Shown: positions 1 through 10,111 of the stretch, piece by piece
How the letters are laid out: each line of letters opens with the position of its first letter
How positions within the stretch are numbered: the stretch's first letter is position 1
NCBI GenBank assembly: GCA_000934455.1
Contig: KN886020.1
Location: 578-25,397 of the forward strand
DNA: 24,820 nt
Reading direction: 5' to 3'
Origin: Apostichopus parvimensis
Taxonomy: Eukaryota > Echinodermata > Holothuroidea > Aspidochirotida > Stichopodidae
Notes under the pieces: model-generated
Databases searched by the model: none
What the model was told of the DNA's origin: nothing
The model's input: only the letters and a program-made list of their open reading frames with translations
Program-made: the position numbers and the translations under genes

Positions 1-412
1 TCTGTAACAGGAAAACAGGCAATGGTGATATTTATACCTTGGGTGGGAAAACTGAGCATTTTCAAACCTAACCCACATTAAAAACCTGTTGGGGCCATCT
101 GTTACAGGAAAACAGGCAATCGTGATACTTATATACCTTGGGTGGGAAAACTGAGCACTTTCAAACCTAACCCACATTTAAAACCTGTTGGGGCTATCTG
201 TAAGAAGAAAACAGGCAATGGTGCTACTTATACCTCAGGTGGAAAAACTGAGCGCTTTCAAACCTAACCCACATTAAAACCTGTTGGGGCCATCTGTAAC
301 AGGAAAACAGGCAATGGTGATACTTATACCTCAGGTGGAAAAACTGAGCGCTTTCAAACCTAACCCACATTAAAACCTGTTGGGGCTATCTGTTACAGGA
401 AAACAGGCGATG
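1..412. repeat. tandem repeat, unit 96-99 bp, about 4.2 copies
   Basis: Units begin CTGT(T/A)A(C/G)(A/G)(G/A)GAAAACAGGC at 2, 99, 198, 294 and 390, each with ACCTAACCCACATT and AAACCTGTTGGGGC near its end. Copies differ by a few substitutions and indels. The left edge is cut by the window, so the array may be longer. Confidence 0.93.
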
Positions 413-1222
413 GTGAGACAAATTGGGGTATGCTCCCCTTTTATGGCGGGGATGGGGAATTTATAGTATGCCATTATGATAATTTGCTAAACTATGAGTG
501 GGTCTATGCTTAGCCCACATCTTCTGTCATTAAAGGGGTAGGGTGAGGTGTAGGGTGGGACTCCCAACTTTAGTTTAGCTTGATTATGCATATTAGCTTA
601 ATAGCATGCTGACCAATAGAAATTAAACCATGGCCTAGTTTGAATTTTGTGACTCCAGACACAAAATCAATCCAATACATCAGAATTGTCATTCTTTTTG
701 ACATTCTGTTTCCATGGCAATGGATTCCAAAGCAGCAAAAATATCAGAATTACAAATCGTGGGAAATCTGTCGGATGAGAGCTTGAAGAAATTAGTAACC
801 AGGCTAGAGTAAAACTAAAAAAATTGTTTTTAGACCTGTTCCCATTTTCTTGCACATTTGAAGAAAAAAAAAGGTGTTTGTCTAAAAACTTGGCACTTTG
901 AACAGATTTCATTTTAAGCATCGACACCGTAATTGCATCACCACTTGCTGTGTGTAGGTGAGAACTTGCTGTGTTTAACTTGTAATTTCAGTGCAAGAGG
1001 GCGACATACCAAATAAAATAAGTGATTCTAAACTATTTGACAAATGTAGTAAAATCTAACAGAGGTGAAAAGAGTGTGAAATCAGATAGACAGTCTTCCG
1101 AGGAGACCGCAATGGACTATTAAAGTTCGCTTTTCTAACTTTTCTACTTTTCTTTCATGCTGCTGTATTCTTCTATGTTTTTCATGCTCTGACACATTCT
1201 TGTCTAAGAAAGAAGGAAAACA

Positions 1223-1342
1223 ATAGCAAACAGTAAAAAGACAATGAGTTATTGTTATTTCAGATCTCACTGATCTCACACATTACATAGCAAACAGTAA
1301 AAAGACAGAGTTATTGTTAATTCAGATCTCACAAATTCCCTT
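1223..1342. repeat. 64-bp tandem duplication
   Basis: ATAGCAAACAGTAAAAAGAC followed by GAGTTATTGTTA and TTCAGATCTCAC occurs at 1223 and again at 1287, with a three-base indel between copies. Confidence 0.85.
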
Positions 1343-3238
1343 CATATCCCTACACCAGGCATTTCCACAAGATTTTAAAAATCACTACCAAAATATAATT
1401 TCTTTAAACTCAAAACAATTTTGGATCTTTTTTTATCTGTTGCATTCACATTTTGCAAGACTGCGTTGTGAAGAAAACTCCATCGTACGTTTTTGCAGTG
1501 ACAAGAAGTATTTTCTAGTTTTCGCTTGGGAAAAGGTATAAGTGACATTAAGATTACCGTGGCAACATGCACTAGTCTAGGACTGTGTCAAAGAGGTATT
1601 AACTTAATTCAACCAGCAACCTTTATACTTTAATATTTACTAATATTATAGCTATTATAGCTGGCAGTAATGCTACCCAATTTTTTTTTCCATCTTGCAA
1701 AAACATGCCTTTGTTTTGGTTGTACTCAAAGGTTACGCATGCATTAAGTGGCTGTTTTTGAAAGAAGATTCTGATTCTCAATATAATTATTTACAAACAT
1801 TGAGGGAGTTGAATTTGGAACTTTATACTGTTCTAATGACGAAATCTATTTTGACGTAGGGTACTCGGAAATCTTTTCATTGGTGACTCTATGTCACAGT
1901 CTTTCCCGCATGTTAGGATGGAAGAATGGGATTCCTTATTTCATATTTTTATAACTTTTTTTTTTCCTACGACAAAATCCAAATTGCAAGTCTGATAACA
2001 AAAGGGGGAATGAATATATCAAGTGAATATTAGAGATGTAACATTTTTTTTTTTAATCTTTAGAAAATCAGATGAAAGGTCAAAACACTAAATCTGTACA
2101 AGCCTAGACTAAAGAAAGAATTTCTTGTGGGAAGAAGAGAAAATGTGAGTGATTTTGTGAGTCTGTTTGTGCGCAAAACGTGCAATATTACAGGGAAGAC
2201 ATTTACCCCAGTTATCTGTAAGTCCATCACCAAGAGCATATAAAACGAGGGAGAAACATTTTCAAAAACGAAATTAACAACTATATAAAAATGGCATAAA
2301 ATCATGAGAAAGTAAGAAAAAAACAACAACATAGAATAATGTTAAATGTGAATGGGTATGGTAGCATGTATACTTCAACTGTGAGAGGTTCAAGATTCAA
2401 ATCATGGCGGGGCGGCCCATTTTCCTTAGCGGTCAAAAACAAAATCTTTGGCTAAACTTGACGTAGTTTCAAAACAGCTGCCACTTTCATACATCCTAGT
2501 CGACATACATTGCTAATGCATCTTGCAAATTCTTTTGCTCTGATGTACGTAATGATAATAATAATGATGAACTTCATCGTCTGAGATGAGGGGGGTATGT
2601 ACAAAGGCTGTAGGCATATAAACAACTTTCACAGGCGACTTAATTTTCTCTTAATGTCCCACTTCTTTAAATAACAATGTTTAGTTGTAGTGTCTGTGAC
2701 AATAATACTACGATAAGTACTTGAGAAAACAATGGCATTCCAGAAACTTAACTTGTCGAGCTAACGGCCTACATCGATACGGCATTTTAGTATAAAAAAA
2801 AGACAACTAAGAAAATTTATTACAATTTCAACTCGAAAAGATTCTTTAAAGGAGAGAGCAATCAAAAAGTTGTCACTGATGTTTGCTATGACAAGAATGC
2901 ATGGAATGAACAACTTGCAATAAAATGCAAAAAATCTATAAAGCAAACCAAAGAAGCCCTTGTCCTGTTTAAGTAATACTACCATGACTACTGGCTGCCA
3001 TTTTGTGACAACACGAATACCCCAAACTGTGAAATCTTTTACTTTTCGCCTTCACATTTTCAGGTCCACATTTTCATGGTCAATGCAAACTGTTTTGTAA
3101 CTGAATTCAAAAACATCTTTTTCCCTAATTTTCACCAATAAGACCAATAAGACATTGCGACCTACCACACCATACATAGCACAAGGGAGCAGAATTTCAG
3201 AAGCTAAATAACGTATCAATTTGTGGAGCATTGTGTTG

Positions 3239-3545
3239 TGGTTGCTGTCTGAAAGGTTAAAGCAATGGACTTGCAATCTAAGTGTTGAAGGTTCGAGTCC
3301 TGGCCCGGAATCATTACCTTGTGTCCTTGGGAAATATGCTTAATATAACTTGTGCCTCTTCATAGAGGGGACTGTGTAAACTGGGACCTGCTTGGTCAAC
3401 TCTTAATACAATGTGTGCACCAGTTTTTTGGCTGCACCCTGTTGCAAGTCCCTCAAGTGGACATGTTGATATGGGGCACTGTGATGCCCAAATGATTGAC
3501 TGTTTGCACTGTAACACAATTAGGTGTGTGGGTATGACACATTGC
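3239..3545 (+). mobile_element. tRNA-derived SINE (diverged copy)
   Basis: Contains a perfect pol III B-box GGTTCGAGTCC at 3290-3300 after a tRNA-like head, then a body ATTACCTTGTGTCCTTGGG ... CTTGTGCCTCT ... that matches the order of motifs in the copy at 23538-23852. The 3' end is indistinct and the limits are approximate. Not a functional tRNA: no closing acceptor stem. Confidence 0.7.
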
Positions 3546-3661
3546 ATATGACCCGGGATGGGGAGGGGGGGGGGTTAACTGGTGTAAAGATGTGTGACAA
3601 GGCTGTGTCAAGGCCCCTTTCAATCGGACCTGGTCATAGGACTTATATAAAGGTATCGTAC

Positions 3662-3796
3662 CCCAACGTCGACGTCAAACACTTCAATGGCTATCAATGG
3701 AGGGTTGTCCTTCAGGTCCTCCCTGTCTCCGTGGATGGTAACGTTGTCCAGGATTAATACTTCATCCCAGGTGGGACTCAGAGTCTCCTCGATCGT
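3662..3796 (-). CDS. OTOF: ferlin exon 17 (C2D, continues beyond window)
   Basis: 45 codons, phase 0 to 0; acceptor AG at 3797-3798, donor GTACGA. Encodes TIEETLSPTWDEVLILDNVT then IHGDREDLKDNPPLIAIEVF and DVDVG. The T-L-x-P-T-W-D and NPP(L/I)I.IE.(F/Y)D.D motifs are ferlin C2D; FDVD offers the loop-3 Asp pair. The next exon (expected KADFMGR-like) was not found in 1-3661 and should lie beyond the window. The 3' splice site sits in the loop of a perfect 8-bp inverted repeat. Confidence 0.94.
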
Positions 3797-3807
3797 CTGT
3801 CGAGGAG
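3785..3807. repeat. 8-bp perfect inverted repeat over the exon 17 splice acceptor
   Basis: CTCCTCGA (3785-3792), 7-nt loop, TCGAGGAG (3800-3807). In the transcript the acceptor AG lies in the loop and the end of the pyrimidine tract in the stem. Confidence 0.8.
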
Positions 3808-4478
3808 AATAAACTTAAGGTATAAATTATTCAGTTTGTACGAGGAGGCCTTCTGCTGAAAAATACTACAAAGAAAAACTAGACTATATTGTACTATCAA
3901 GGGAGCGAGGCAGAAGTGTGAGATATGGTAAAACGTCTCACGAATATCGTAAATTATGGTGATCACCTCGCAAAGCTATCATATTTGAGAATATCATTGA
4001 TTTTCCGAACAATTTATTTTTTAAATATTCAGAGGTACTGACATTTGCGTGTAACAGTTAAGCAATCTACAGGTCAAGTGATTCAACTATAAAATCTTAA
4101 ACTCGATCTTAAAACCAACCTCATCGACTAAATTATTTGTGTTAAAAATAATACATGAATATTCATTAAATAATTAACATGTGTTCTCAAAGTTTCAAGC
4201 AAAGAAACCTTCACACAGGTTTCTATAAATTGCACACTAATATACACAAAGGGTTAACTCGATTTATCAACTGTACACAAAAGGTATGGTCCATTTTTGA
4301 GACATTGGCACATATCCAATTAAAAAACATTTTCCAAAAATATTATTATTAGTTTTCTTGACTTATAGTTAAAATATAGATTTAATATTCAGCCCATGAG
4401 AACGCCTCCAAATCAGTAGAAAAACCTATTTAATTGAAAATAAAAACACTTTATGTAACTATTATTGTTTTATCTTAC
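3797..4478 (-). other. intron 16-17
   Basis: 682 bp, AT-rich, bounded by GTAAGATA and a CTCGACAG acceptor. Apart from the acceptor hairpin, nothing was recognised. Confidence 0.85.
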
Positions 4479-4586
4479 CTTTGTCTGTTTGCTCTGATCC
4501 ATGACGACCACCCTAGCAAAGGGATCAGATAATCCAGACGAGTCTGATCCCACCAGAGATCTTGCCTGGTATATGTGGCATCTCAT
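4479..4586 (-). CDS. OTOF: ferlin exon 16 (start of C2D)
   Basis: 36 codons, phase 0 to 0; acceptor AG at 4587-4588, donor GTAAGATA. Encodes MRCHIYQARSLVGSDSSGLS, DPFARVVVMDQSKQTK. YQARSL...DSSGLSDPFARV is the C2D loop-1 signature with two candidate calcium-binding Asp residues (SD and DP). It was found by reading the minus strand; no long open frame marks it. Confidence 0.95.
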
Positions 4587-5441
4587 CTGGTATGTGTTTG
4601 TAACTGTTGATCAACGATACAAAGAAAGAAGAATTGTCAAATCGTGAATTTATAGTTATTCCAGACATGAAAAAAAAACAGCATCATTGAAGGATTTCTG
4701 TATTGAAAATTCAAAAAGATACAACTAGCCAATGGTTGGCCTCAACATTCAATGGTAGTCATGGCTTTAGCCTTGATTCTTATGTGCAAAGAAGAGTATT
4801 AAAGCTGTGTACCTTGTCTACAAAAAAAAAAAATCTGCTATATTCATCTACGCGATGCGGTTTCGATTGTAACAGAATCTCTTGACAGTTTAATCGTTCG
4901 TAGCGATATTTAACTCATAATAGATTAAGCTTTGTTAGAGCCTACCGTATGACAAGAAATATTCAGCTACAACCCCATCACTCCCCCACCCAGTGGCGGA
5001 GCGTCCATACAGTCAGGGGGGGCGGATGCCCCCCTGACGGACTGCTGGCGCCCTTTTCAGCTTTTTACTACTTTTTACCACTGTTTACTTATTCGCGATT
5101 ATTGACTTTTTTATTGCGGTCTCATCTACCTATTAAAATTTGTCACATAATTTGTGGGTGTTATTTTCTGACAAAATGCTCTAACGGGTATTTATTCTTC
5201 GTTTATCTGCAAATAAGCAAGACCCAGAAAAGGGTCATTTCCAGCGATCTAGGGAGTATCTTTACTCAAAAAATTTCTGTACGCTCCGCGCCAACCTGTG
5301 GTGGCGCTCCGCTTGGTTAGTGTCGAAACCCCCCTTACAGACCTTTCTCGCCCCCGCTGACCAATACCCCTAGCTCCGCCACTGCCCCCACCACCCCCCT
5401 CTCCCCCACCACCACCCCCTTATAACTAGTGGCTTTAACAC
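4587..5441 (-). other. intron 15-16
   Basis: 855 bp. Its donor side is taken up by the hAT-like MITE at 4991-5384, which ends 57 bp from exon 15; C-rich runs flank the insertion. The remainder is AT-rich without recognised features. Confidence 0.85.
4991..5384. mobile_element. hAT-like non-autonomous DNA transposon (MITE)
   Basis: 394 bp with 12-bp perfect terminal inverted repeats CAGTGGCGGAGC, and an identical 8-bp target-site duplication CCCCCACC at 4983-4990 and 5385-5392. An 8-bp duplication and CAGTGGCG-type ends are features of the hAT superfamily. No transposase frame is inside; the open frame at 4949-5320 is a by-product. Confidence 0.88.
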
Positions 5442-5654
5442 CAGGTAAGGGTTTTCTCTACCATTGTAAGAGATGGCCGGTGGTGGTAGGAAGGTTGGTT
5501 TCACACAGTTCTTCAGATCTGCGGTCATATCGTAACCCTTGGGTAGCTTCTTGATCATCTCTTTACGATGTTTGTTCATTCCGAGCCACAGGTAGAGCTC
5601 CAGCTTGGCCTGTATTGCCCATCCCTCTGCGGTCTCACCCTTCTTGCCGGGGAG
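5442..5654 (-). CDS. OTOF: ferlin exon 15 (end of FerB, bridge to C2D)
   Basis: 71 codons, phase 0 to 0; acceptor AG at 5655-5656 (TCTGTTTCAG). Encodes LPGKKGETAEGWAIQAKLEL, YLWLGMNKHRKEMIKKLPKG and PPPAISYNGRENPYL. The type-II signature LPGKKG...GW..QAK(L/V)ELYLWLG..K.RKE runs straight to the C2D lead-in without DysF domains. An alternative donor at 5460-5461 (ATG before GTAGAG) would leave phase 1; the 5442 end is preferred because exon 16 begins in phase 0 and the joined PYL-MRCHIYQ reads like the family. Confidence 0.9.
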
Positions 5655-6123
5655 CTGAAACAGAAATAACAGATACGTACCAACTGAAACCATTTTTCTG
5701 TGACTGAGAAGGAAATTGGCGCCTTTGGCACTAACACCCGTTGGCGCATTCGGTGTCTTCTGCAAACCGATAACCGAGCCGGTGAACCGACCAGTAGGCT
5801 GATCCAACCCCCCCCCCCCACCACCTGTCACTTTCAAATAATGTGAAAATTGTGCCGAGATTTAAGCTTATTTAAAGGTGAATGTCTTGAAAAGCCCAGA
5901 AATAGCTATAGAAACAGATATTGCTTTTCTACAGGGGAGTACTTTGCCTCATCATCAAAATATTACACACTAGAAAACTGCCGTACAAATCGAATTATAT
6001 TTTAATGGGGGTAAGTACTCAAAAATCTTTGTTGTTAATCAAAGAATTTTTTGAGTACTTTCCAAAGTCAGTTTAGGACATTGTTTTTTTTTTTTTTTAA
6101 CTGCTGTTCGGTATAGTACCCAC
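5655..6123 (-). other. intron 14-15
   Basis: 469 bp with a C run near 5810-5820, a T run near 6084-6098 and the foldback at 6013-6060. No other feature seen. Confidence 0.85.
6013..6060. repeat. short foldback (inverted repeat)
   Basis: Arms AAGTACTCAAAAATCTTTG (6013-6031) and its reverse complement with two extra bases (6040-6060), separated by 8 nt. Could form a hairpin of about 19 bp; too short for a typical animal pre-miRNA. Confidence 0.85.
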
Positions 6124-6276
6124 CCTCAAGAACACCGTCTGCATCTGTCCGCAACGTTCACCAATTTCTTCGTCCACCACTGAATAGATCAGTTTCTCGA
6201 CCGGGATTCTGGCAAATGCCACCCGCTTGCCCCCGGCGATCATCCACAAGAAAACATCTGGGATGCTGTCCTGGGG
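6124..6276 (-). CDS. OTOF: ferlin exon 14 (FerB core)
   Basis: 51 codons, phase 0 to 0; acceptor AG at 6277-6278, donor GTGGGT. Encodes PQDSIPDVFLWMIAGGKRVA, FARIPVEKLIYSVVDEE and CGQMQTVFLR. PQ.SIPD(V/I)F(I/L)WM...KR(V/I)A(F/Y)AR(I/V)P is the most diagnostic FerB sequence of the ferlin family. Confidence 0.97.
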
Positions 6277-7174
6277 CTGTTTGACATTCAAAGAAAGAAA
6301 AGAAAAAATAAAGAATTACCAAATATAAAATTATATATATACAGTTATATTAAGTTCAATCTTGTGTTGATTCAAAACACGTAAAAACTAGTTAGAGTTG
6401 CGACACAGTTGACATGTTGTGAAACTTGCTCTAAACACTGTACAATTAAATCCCCATCAGAACGAATAAAATAATTTCGTACTGTTTTGAACACTGCTCT
6501 CGGGGCTAAATGGCACATATTTTGTTAACTATTCCAAAGGATCTCTAGAAATTTGAAAAGAGCTAAGTTTTTTTTGGTTGGCTAGAACAGGATTCAAACC
6601 AGGCGTAGGGGGGTTGGTGGGGGGAGGTAGGATTACTGACCTACTGAGCAGTATGGAATGCAAATAAGGTATGCCCCATACAGCAGCCTCTGAATGGCAC
6701 AATCAGAAAGAAATAACTACATAGGATTCATCAAAACCTAAGAGCTGGAGAGCTGTTATACTGAAATTTGTTTTGCTCTTTTCAAAATTTTGTTTGTAAT
6801 TTTCCAGTCACTTTGTCATTGTTCATCTACTACTTAATTAAGCTTATATCTAAAATCCATCGAATTTTTCTTCACTGATACCGAGGTCAACTTGGAACTG
6901 TCTGTCTTAAAAGTAGCAGCATGCAATAACAACAACAATAATAACGACAATAACAACATTTGTTTGCATTTTGTCTCATTCTGACAGAATTTATCAACTG
7001 GCATGTCTTTATGTTTGTTGCAAAAAACGTTCCCAGCATCGACAAATTTATTGTACAAGTCGATGCAGCTGTTCATTGTGGTATATATGTGTGAGATATG
7101 ATACAATATAATAGTAATTGAATATTTAGATGGATCACAGGATCATCCTGAAATGATCCGGAGAATGAACCCAC
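6277..7174 (-). other. intron 13-14
   Basis: 898 bp. Holds a tRNA B-box-like GGATTCAAACC at 6590-6600 (reads GGTTTGAATCC on the minus strand), a G-rich run after it and an (AAC/AAT) microsatellite near 6928-6958. A degenerate minus-strand SINE head is possible but not demonstrated. Confidence 0.75.
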
Positions 7175-7297
7175 CTCGTCAGCTAGGAACTTCACTCTGC
7201 TCAGGAAACCTCGGACAGCCTTCATCTTCTCTCGGATCATCTTATTGGTCCACTTCTTCCCTTTGTTCTGTTCTTTTGCCATCTTGGCTAGCTCCTC
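7175..7297 (-). CDS. OTOF: ferlin exon 13 (start of FerB)
   Basis: 41 codons, phase 0 to 0; acceptor AG at 7298-7299 (TCATCACAG), donor GTGGGT. Encodes EELAKMAKEQNKGKKWTNKM then IREKMKAVRGFLSRVKFLAD and E. The Lys-rich helix followed by FL.(R/K)(V/L)(K/R)FLADE is the FerB N-terminal helix of otoferlins. Confidence 0.95.
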
Positions 7298-8150
7298 CTG
7301 TGATGAGAAATAATCAATTTCACATAAGGAAAAAGGTTACCATATGAACAGTACCCCCCTCCTCCCCCTCCCCCCTCCTCCTTCCTCCTAAGCAGATCCA
7401 GGTCGGGGATGTGTTTAGTTTCCATGGCAACACAACCTCACATTCATAAGATATATAATTTTACACCAGAGGGCATCAGGGTCCAGTAGTGAGGCGCTGA
7501 TTGAATTGCAAAACATATTAAAAACAAATTCTCCAACAGAAGAAAGTGTGCTAAATCTTAAATCTAAAATGTTTAACACACATGCTTAGAAGTTTTACCA
7601 CACACGCTTCACTGGTTGGATGGAGGAAGATGGCAGTATTCCACAATTAAAGTAGTGCAACATCAAGACTGAAAGAAGACCATTTATAAGTGGTTAGTTT
7701 TTTTTCATTGTACACTCTTGTCCGGAACAAAAAATTCCGATAAGGTTTAAACTGCAATAAAGACATTAATTAGGAAATTAACTTTCCATTCTGCGTACAA
7801 AATACTTTGTTCTAAGAGTGAGAAAAAGTAGGTGCAAGACAGTTCAAATGCTGTTCAATTTCCGTTTCACTCTTTTGAAACGGTGTGATTCTTGAAAGCC
7901 AGAATGGATGATCGTACAGAAGTGTGTAGGAAATAAATAGCACAAAAAATTTGTCGGTCCATGTGCTCCTATATCTGCTGTTTTCCTCAGTCATGAAAAT
8001 GACAAAAGTAGGAAACAGAACTAAAAAACTGAACCTGAATCACGGATAATCTAAAAATCCACGAAAAATACCACGAGGGCTCTTCTGTGCTGTAAGACAG
8101 TGAAGAGAAATATGACACAGAGGGTGCACACACAAATTAGGAAACACACA

Positions 8151-8284
8151 GCAAGGGTTGGTGAAAAACTGCTCAGAGAGAGAGTGTAAGAAGAGGTCGT
8201 GTGGAAGCAAAATGGCTGCAAGGGTTGGTGAAAAACTGCTCAGAGAGAGCGTGTAAGGAGAGGTCGTGTGGAGGCAAAATGGCA
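8151..8284. repeat. 67-bp tandem duplication next to candidate exon 12
   Basis: Copies start GCAAGGGTTGGTGAAAAACT at 8151 and 8218, with only a few substitutions. The second copy ends at AAAATGGCAAC, directly against the proposed exon 12 3' end. Confidence 0.9.
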
Positions 8285-8286
8285 AC

Positions 8287-8385
8287 GGCAATCTTTATGT
8301 TCAGACATTCCTGGATCTCTCTGTTTTCCTCCTCGTATATGTCTGTCTCTTCATCTGTATCACTGTCGTAGCTAGATGGCTCATC
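8287..8385 (-). CDS. candidate acidic cassette exon (exon 12) of the ferlin gene
   Basis: A good acceptor (GCTTGCCAG then GATGAG; AG at 8386-8387) opens a coding-looking stretch DEPSSYDSDTDEETDIYEEE, then NREIQECLNIKIA, rich in acidic and Ser/Thr residues. A phase-0 end is available at GCC before GTTGCC (99 nt, 33 codons), so it could be inserted between exons 11 and 13 without a frameshift, but that donor is weak. Vertebrate otoferlin aligns from exon 11 directly to exon 13 with nothing here, so it is either a lineage-specific or alternative exon or not used. Its 3' edge abuts a 67-bp tandem duplication (8151-8284) that may have disturbed the original donor. Confidence 0.45.
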
Positions 8386-9107
8386 CTGGCAAGCATGCGG
8401 TTAAGGAAAGCCAAAAGAGTAAAAAATGTCAAATAATGAACAAGTCTTTTTTTTTTTTTTATGAGACACAAAGAAAACAGAAGATGTGGTCTCGCTTCAA
8501 CGCATTTCTTAACGTAAATTTATGCGTGTGTGAATTTCCACAGACAGGCAAGAAATCAGTTTTTATGAGAGCTTCAAATGTTACCTATACAAATGTGTAT
8601 ACACAAATGTCCATACACACATAAACCTGCGCACTCACGCACATGTACTGATTTGAAAGAGTCTTAATTATAGTTTCACGATGCCATAGAGAGACACACA
8701 AACTAACAACAGTTTTCATTAAAATGATTTTTAAGTTCTTTATAAAGTTATACATGAATATTCAGTTATATATTATGTATATTTAAATATTCCGTAGAAT
8801 ACCACAAATAGAGACAGAATTTAAAGAGTGATAGAAGGGTTATGTAATCATTTTCTGGCTAATAAACACATATATGTAGAGTGATAACAAATAACGTCCA
8901 TATTTCCTTTTTGACAACTCATAAAAGTTAACCAATTGAGTGTTAATTTCATCTGCTTTCCATTACAAGAATTAGAAAGATAAATTCTGAGGGTTTAAAA
9001 AAATTGGAGAAAACAAAACTGCAAGCTTGGATTCAATATTGTTTAATGAATTTAATATGTGAGCTGTTATAACCTTGTTCCAAATGGAAAATGAAAAAAT
9101 AGCAGAG

Positions 9108-9418
9108 AAGTATGATATTAGTAAGAACGGTTTCTAACAGAACCAGTTTAGTAATTTACTATGCAGTCAAGTATGATATTAGTAAGCATGGTTTCTATCG
9201 GTTAGTAGTTTATTAATTTACTATGCAGTCAAGTATGATATTAGTAAGCACGGTTTCTAACGGTTAGTAGTTTATTAATTTAATATGCAGTCAAGTATGA
9301 TATTAGTAAGCACGGTTTCTAACGGTTAGTAGTTTAGTAATTTAGGATGCAGTCAAGTATGAAATTAGTAAGAAGATTTCTAAAGGTTAGTAGTTTAATA
9401 ATGTACTTTGCAGTCAAC
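9108..9418. repeat. 62-bp tandem array, about 5 copies
   Basis: TATGATATTAGTAAG recurs at 9111, 9172, 9234 and 9296, with a variant (TATGAAATTAGTAAG) at 9358, at a 61-62 bp period. On the transcribed (minus) strand each unit carries TTACTAATA, and most carry CTACTAACC. The outer copies are more diverged than the central ones. Confidence 0.93.
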
Positions 9419-9601
9419 ATATCTTATTTCTACACTGCAAAACAACAAATCTTTGCTCTAAACTCACGGTATTCTCATTTCAAAGATTGATATTTTCTTT
9501 AACAAGTCGAATTTTGGCCACTTTAGAAAAAAAACTAAATTTCGTTAGTCGGTCTGAAACAAATGAGTATATGTTTGAAGTCATTCATATATATATATAA
9601 C

Positions 9602-9919
9602 CAAGGGCGTAGGAACCCAGTGAAAAATATGGAGGGGCGGAAGTATCATTCCGCCCCCCGCTTCGCAGGTCAGAAAACTCCTTTTTCATTTCCAAATGAG
9701 AAAAAAATCTCATTTGGAGCACCAAATTGCTTCTAAGTCCAGGTGAAAATGCAAAATTATTTACAAAATGGAGTGGCCGGGTGTTGAAGTGTGCTATATT
9801 GCACCAAATTGCATCTGAGGCCACCTGGAAATGCAAACAATTTCCAAAGGGGAACCCCTCCCCCAGGCCGGCCATCAGTCTTCAGCCCCCCCACTCAAAA
9901 GTACCTTCCTACGCCACTG
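9602..9919. mobile_element. hAT-like non-autonomous DNA transposon (MITE), second family
   Basis: 318 bp; left end CAAGGGCGTAGGAA, right end (reverse complement) CAGTGGCGTAGGAA, flanked by identical 8-bp duplications TATATAAC at 9594-9601 and 9920-9927. Contains an internal inverted repeat TCCAAATGAG/CTCATTTGGA. No coding capacity. Related at its tips to the element at 4991 but otherwise different. Confidence 0.87.
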
Positions 9920-10111
9920 TATATAACAGCATTGTGACCAGATGGTAATACTATCTAGGAAAGTCAGAAGAAGAAAAAACACCGCAACCTGAGGAGTAAA
10001 TTACGATTGTTAGAAATATTCAAATCTGTTATGATTATCGTTAGTAACTAAAACTGCGTCCAGATCTGGCGACTTATTAAACATCTTTCACTCAATCAGT
10101 TCTACCTCTCT

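Larger units (their letters stand above)
1..3661 (-). other. intron sequence downstream of exon 17
   Basis: No exon was recognised here; open frames on both strands are short and AT-rich. It contains the 96-99 bp tandem array at 1-412, a 64-bp duplication at 1223-1342, scattered poly-T/A runs and a tRNA-derived SINE near 3239-3545. Read as the beginning of a long intron of the ferlin gene. Confidence 0.7.

Noticed and set aside
4949..5320. 123-codon plus-strand frame
   Set aside because: Lies almost entirely within the hAT-like MITE and has no transposase features.
5370..5837. 155-codon minus-strand open frame treated as a single gene
   Set aside because: Only 5442-5654 is ferlin exon 15; the Gly/Trp-rich ends come from poly-C runs in introns.
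6590..6680. Minus-strand SINE
   Set aside because: Only a B-box-like 11-mer was seen; no recognisable body or tail.
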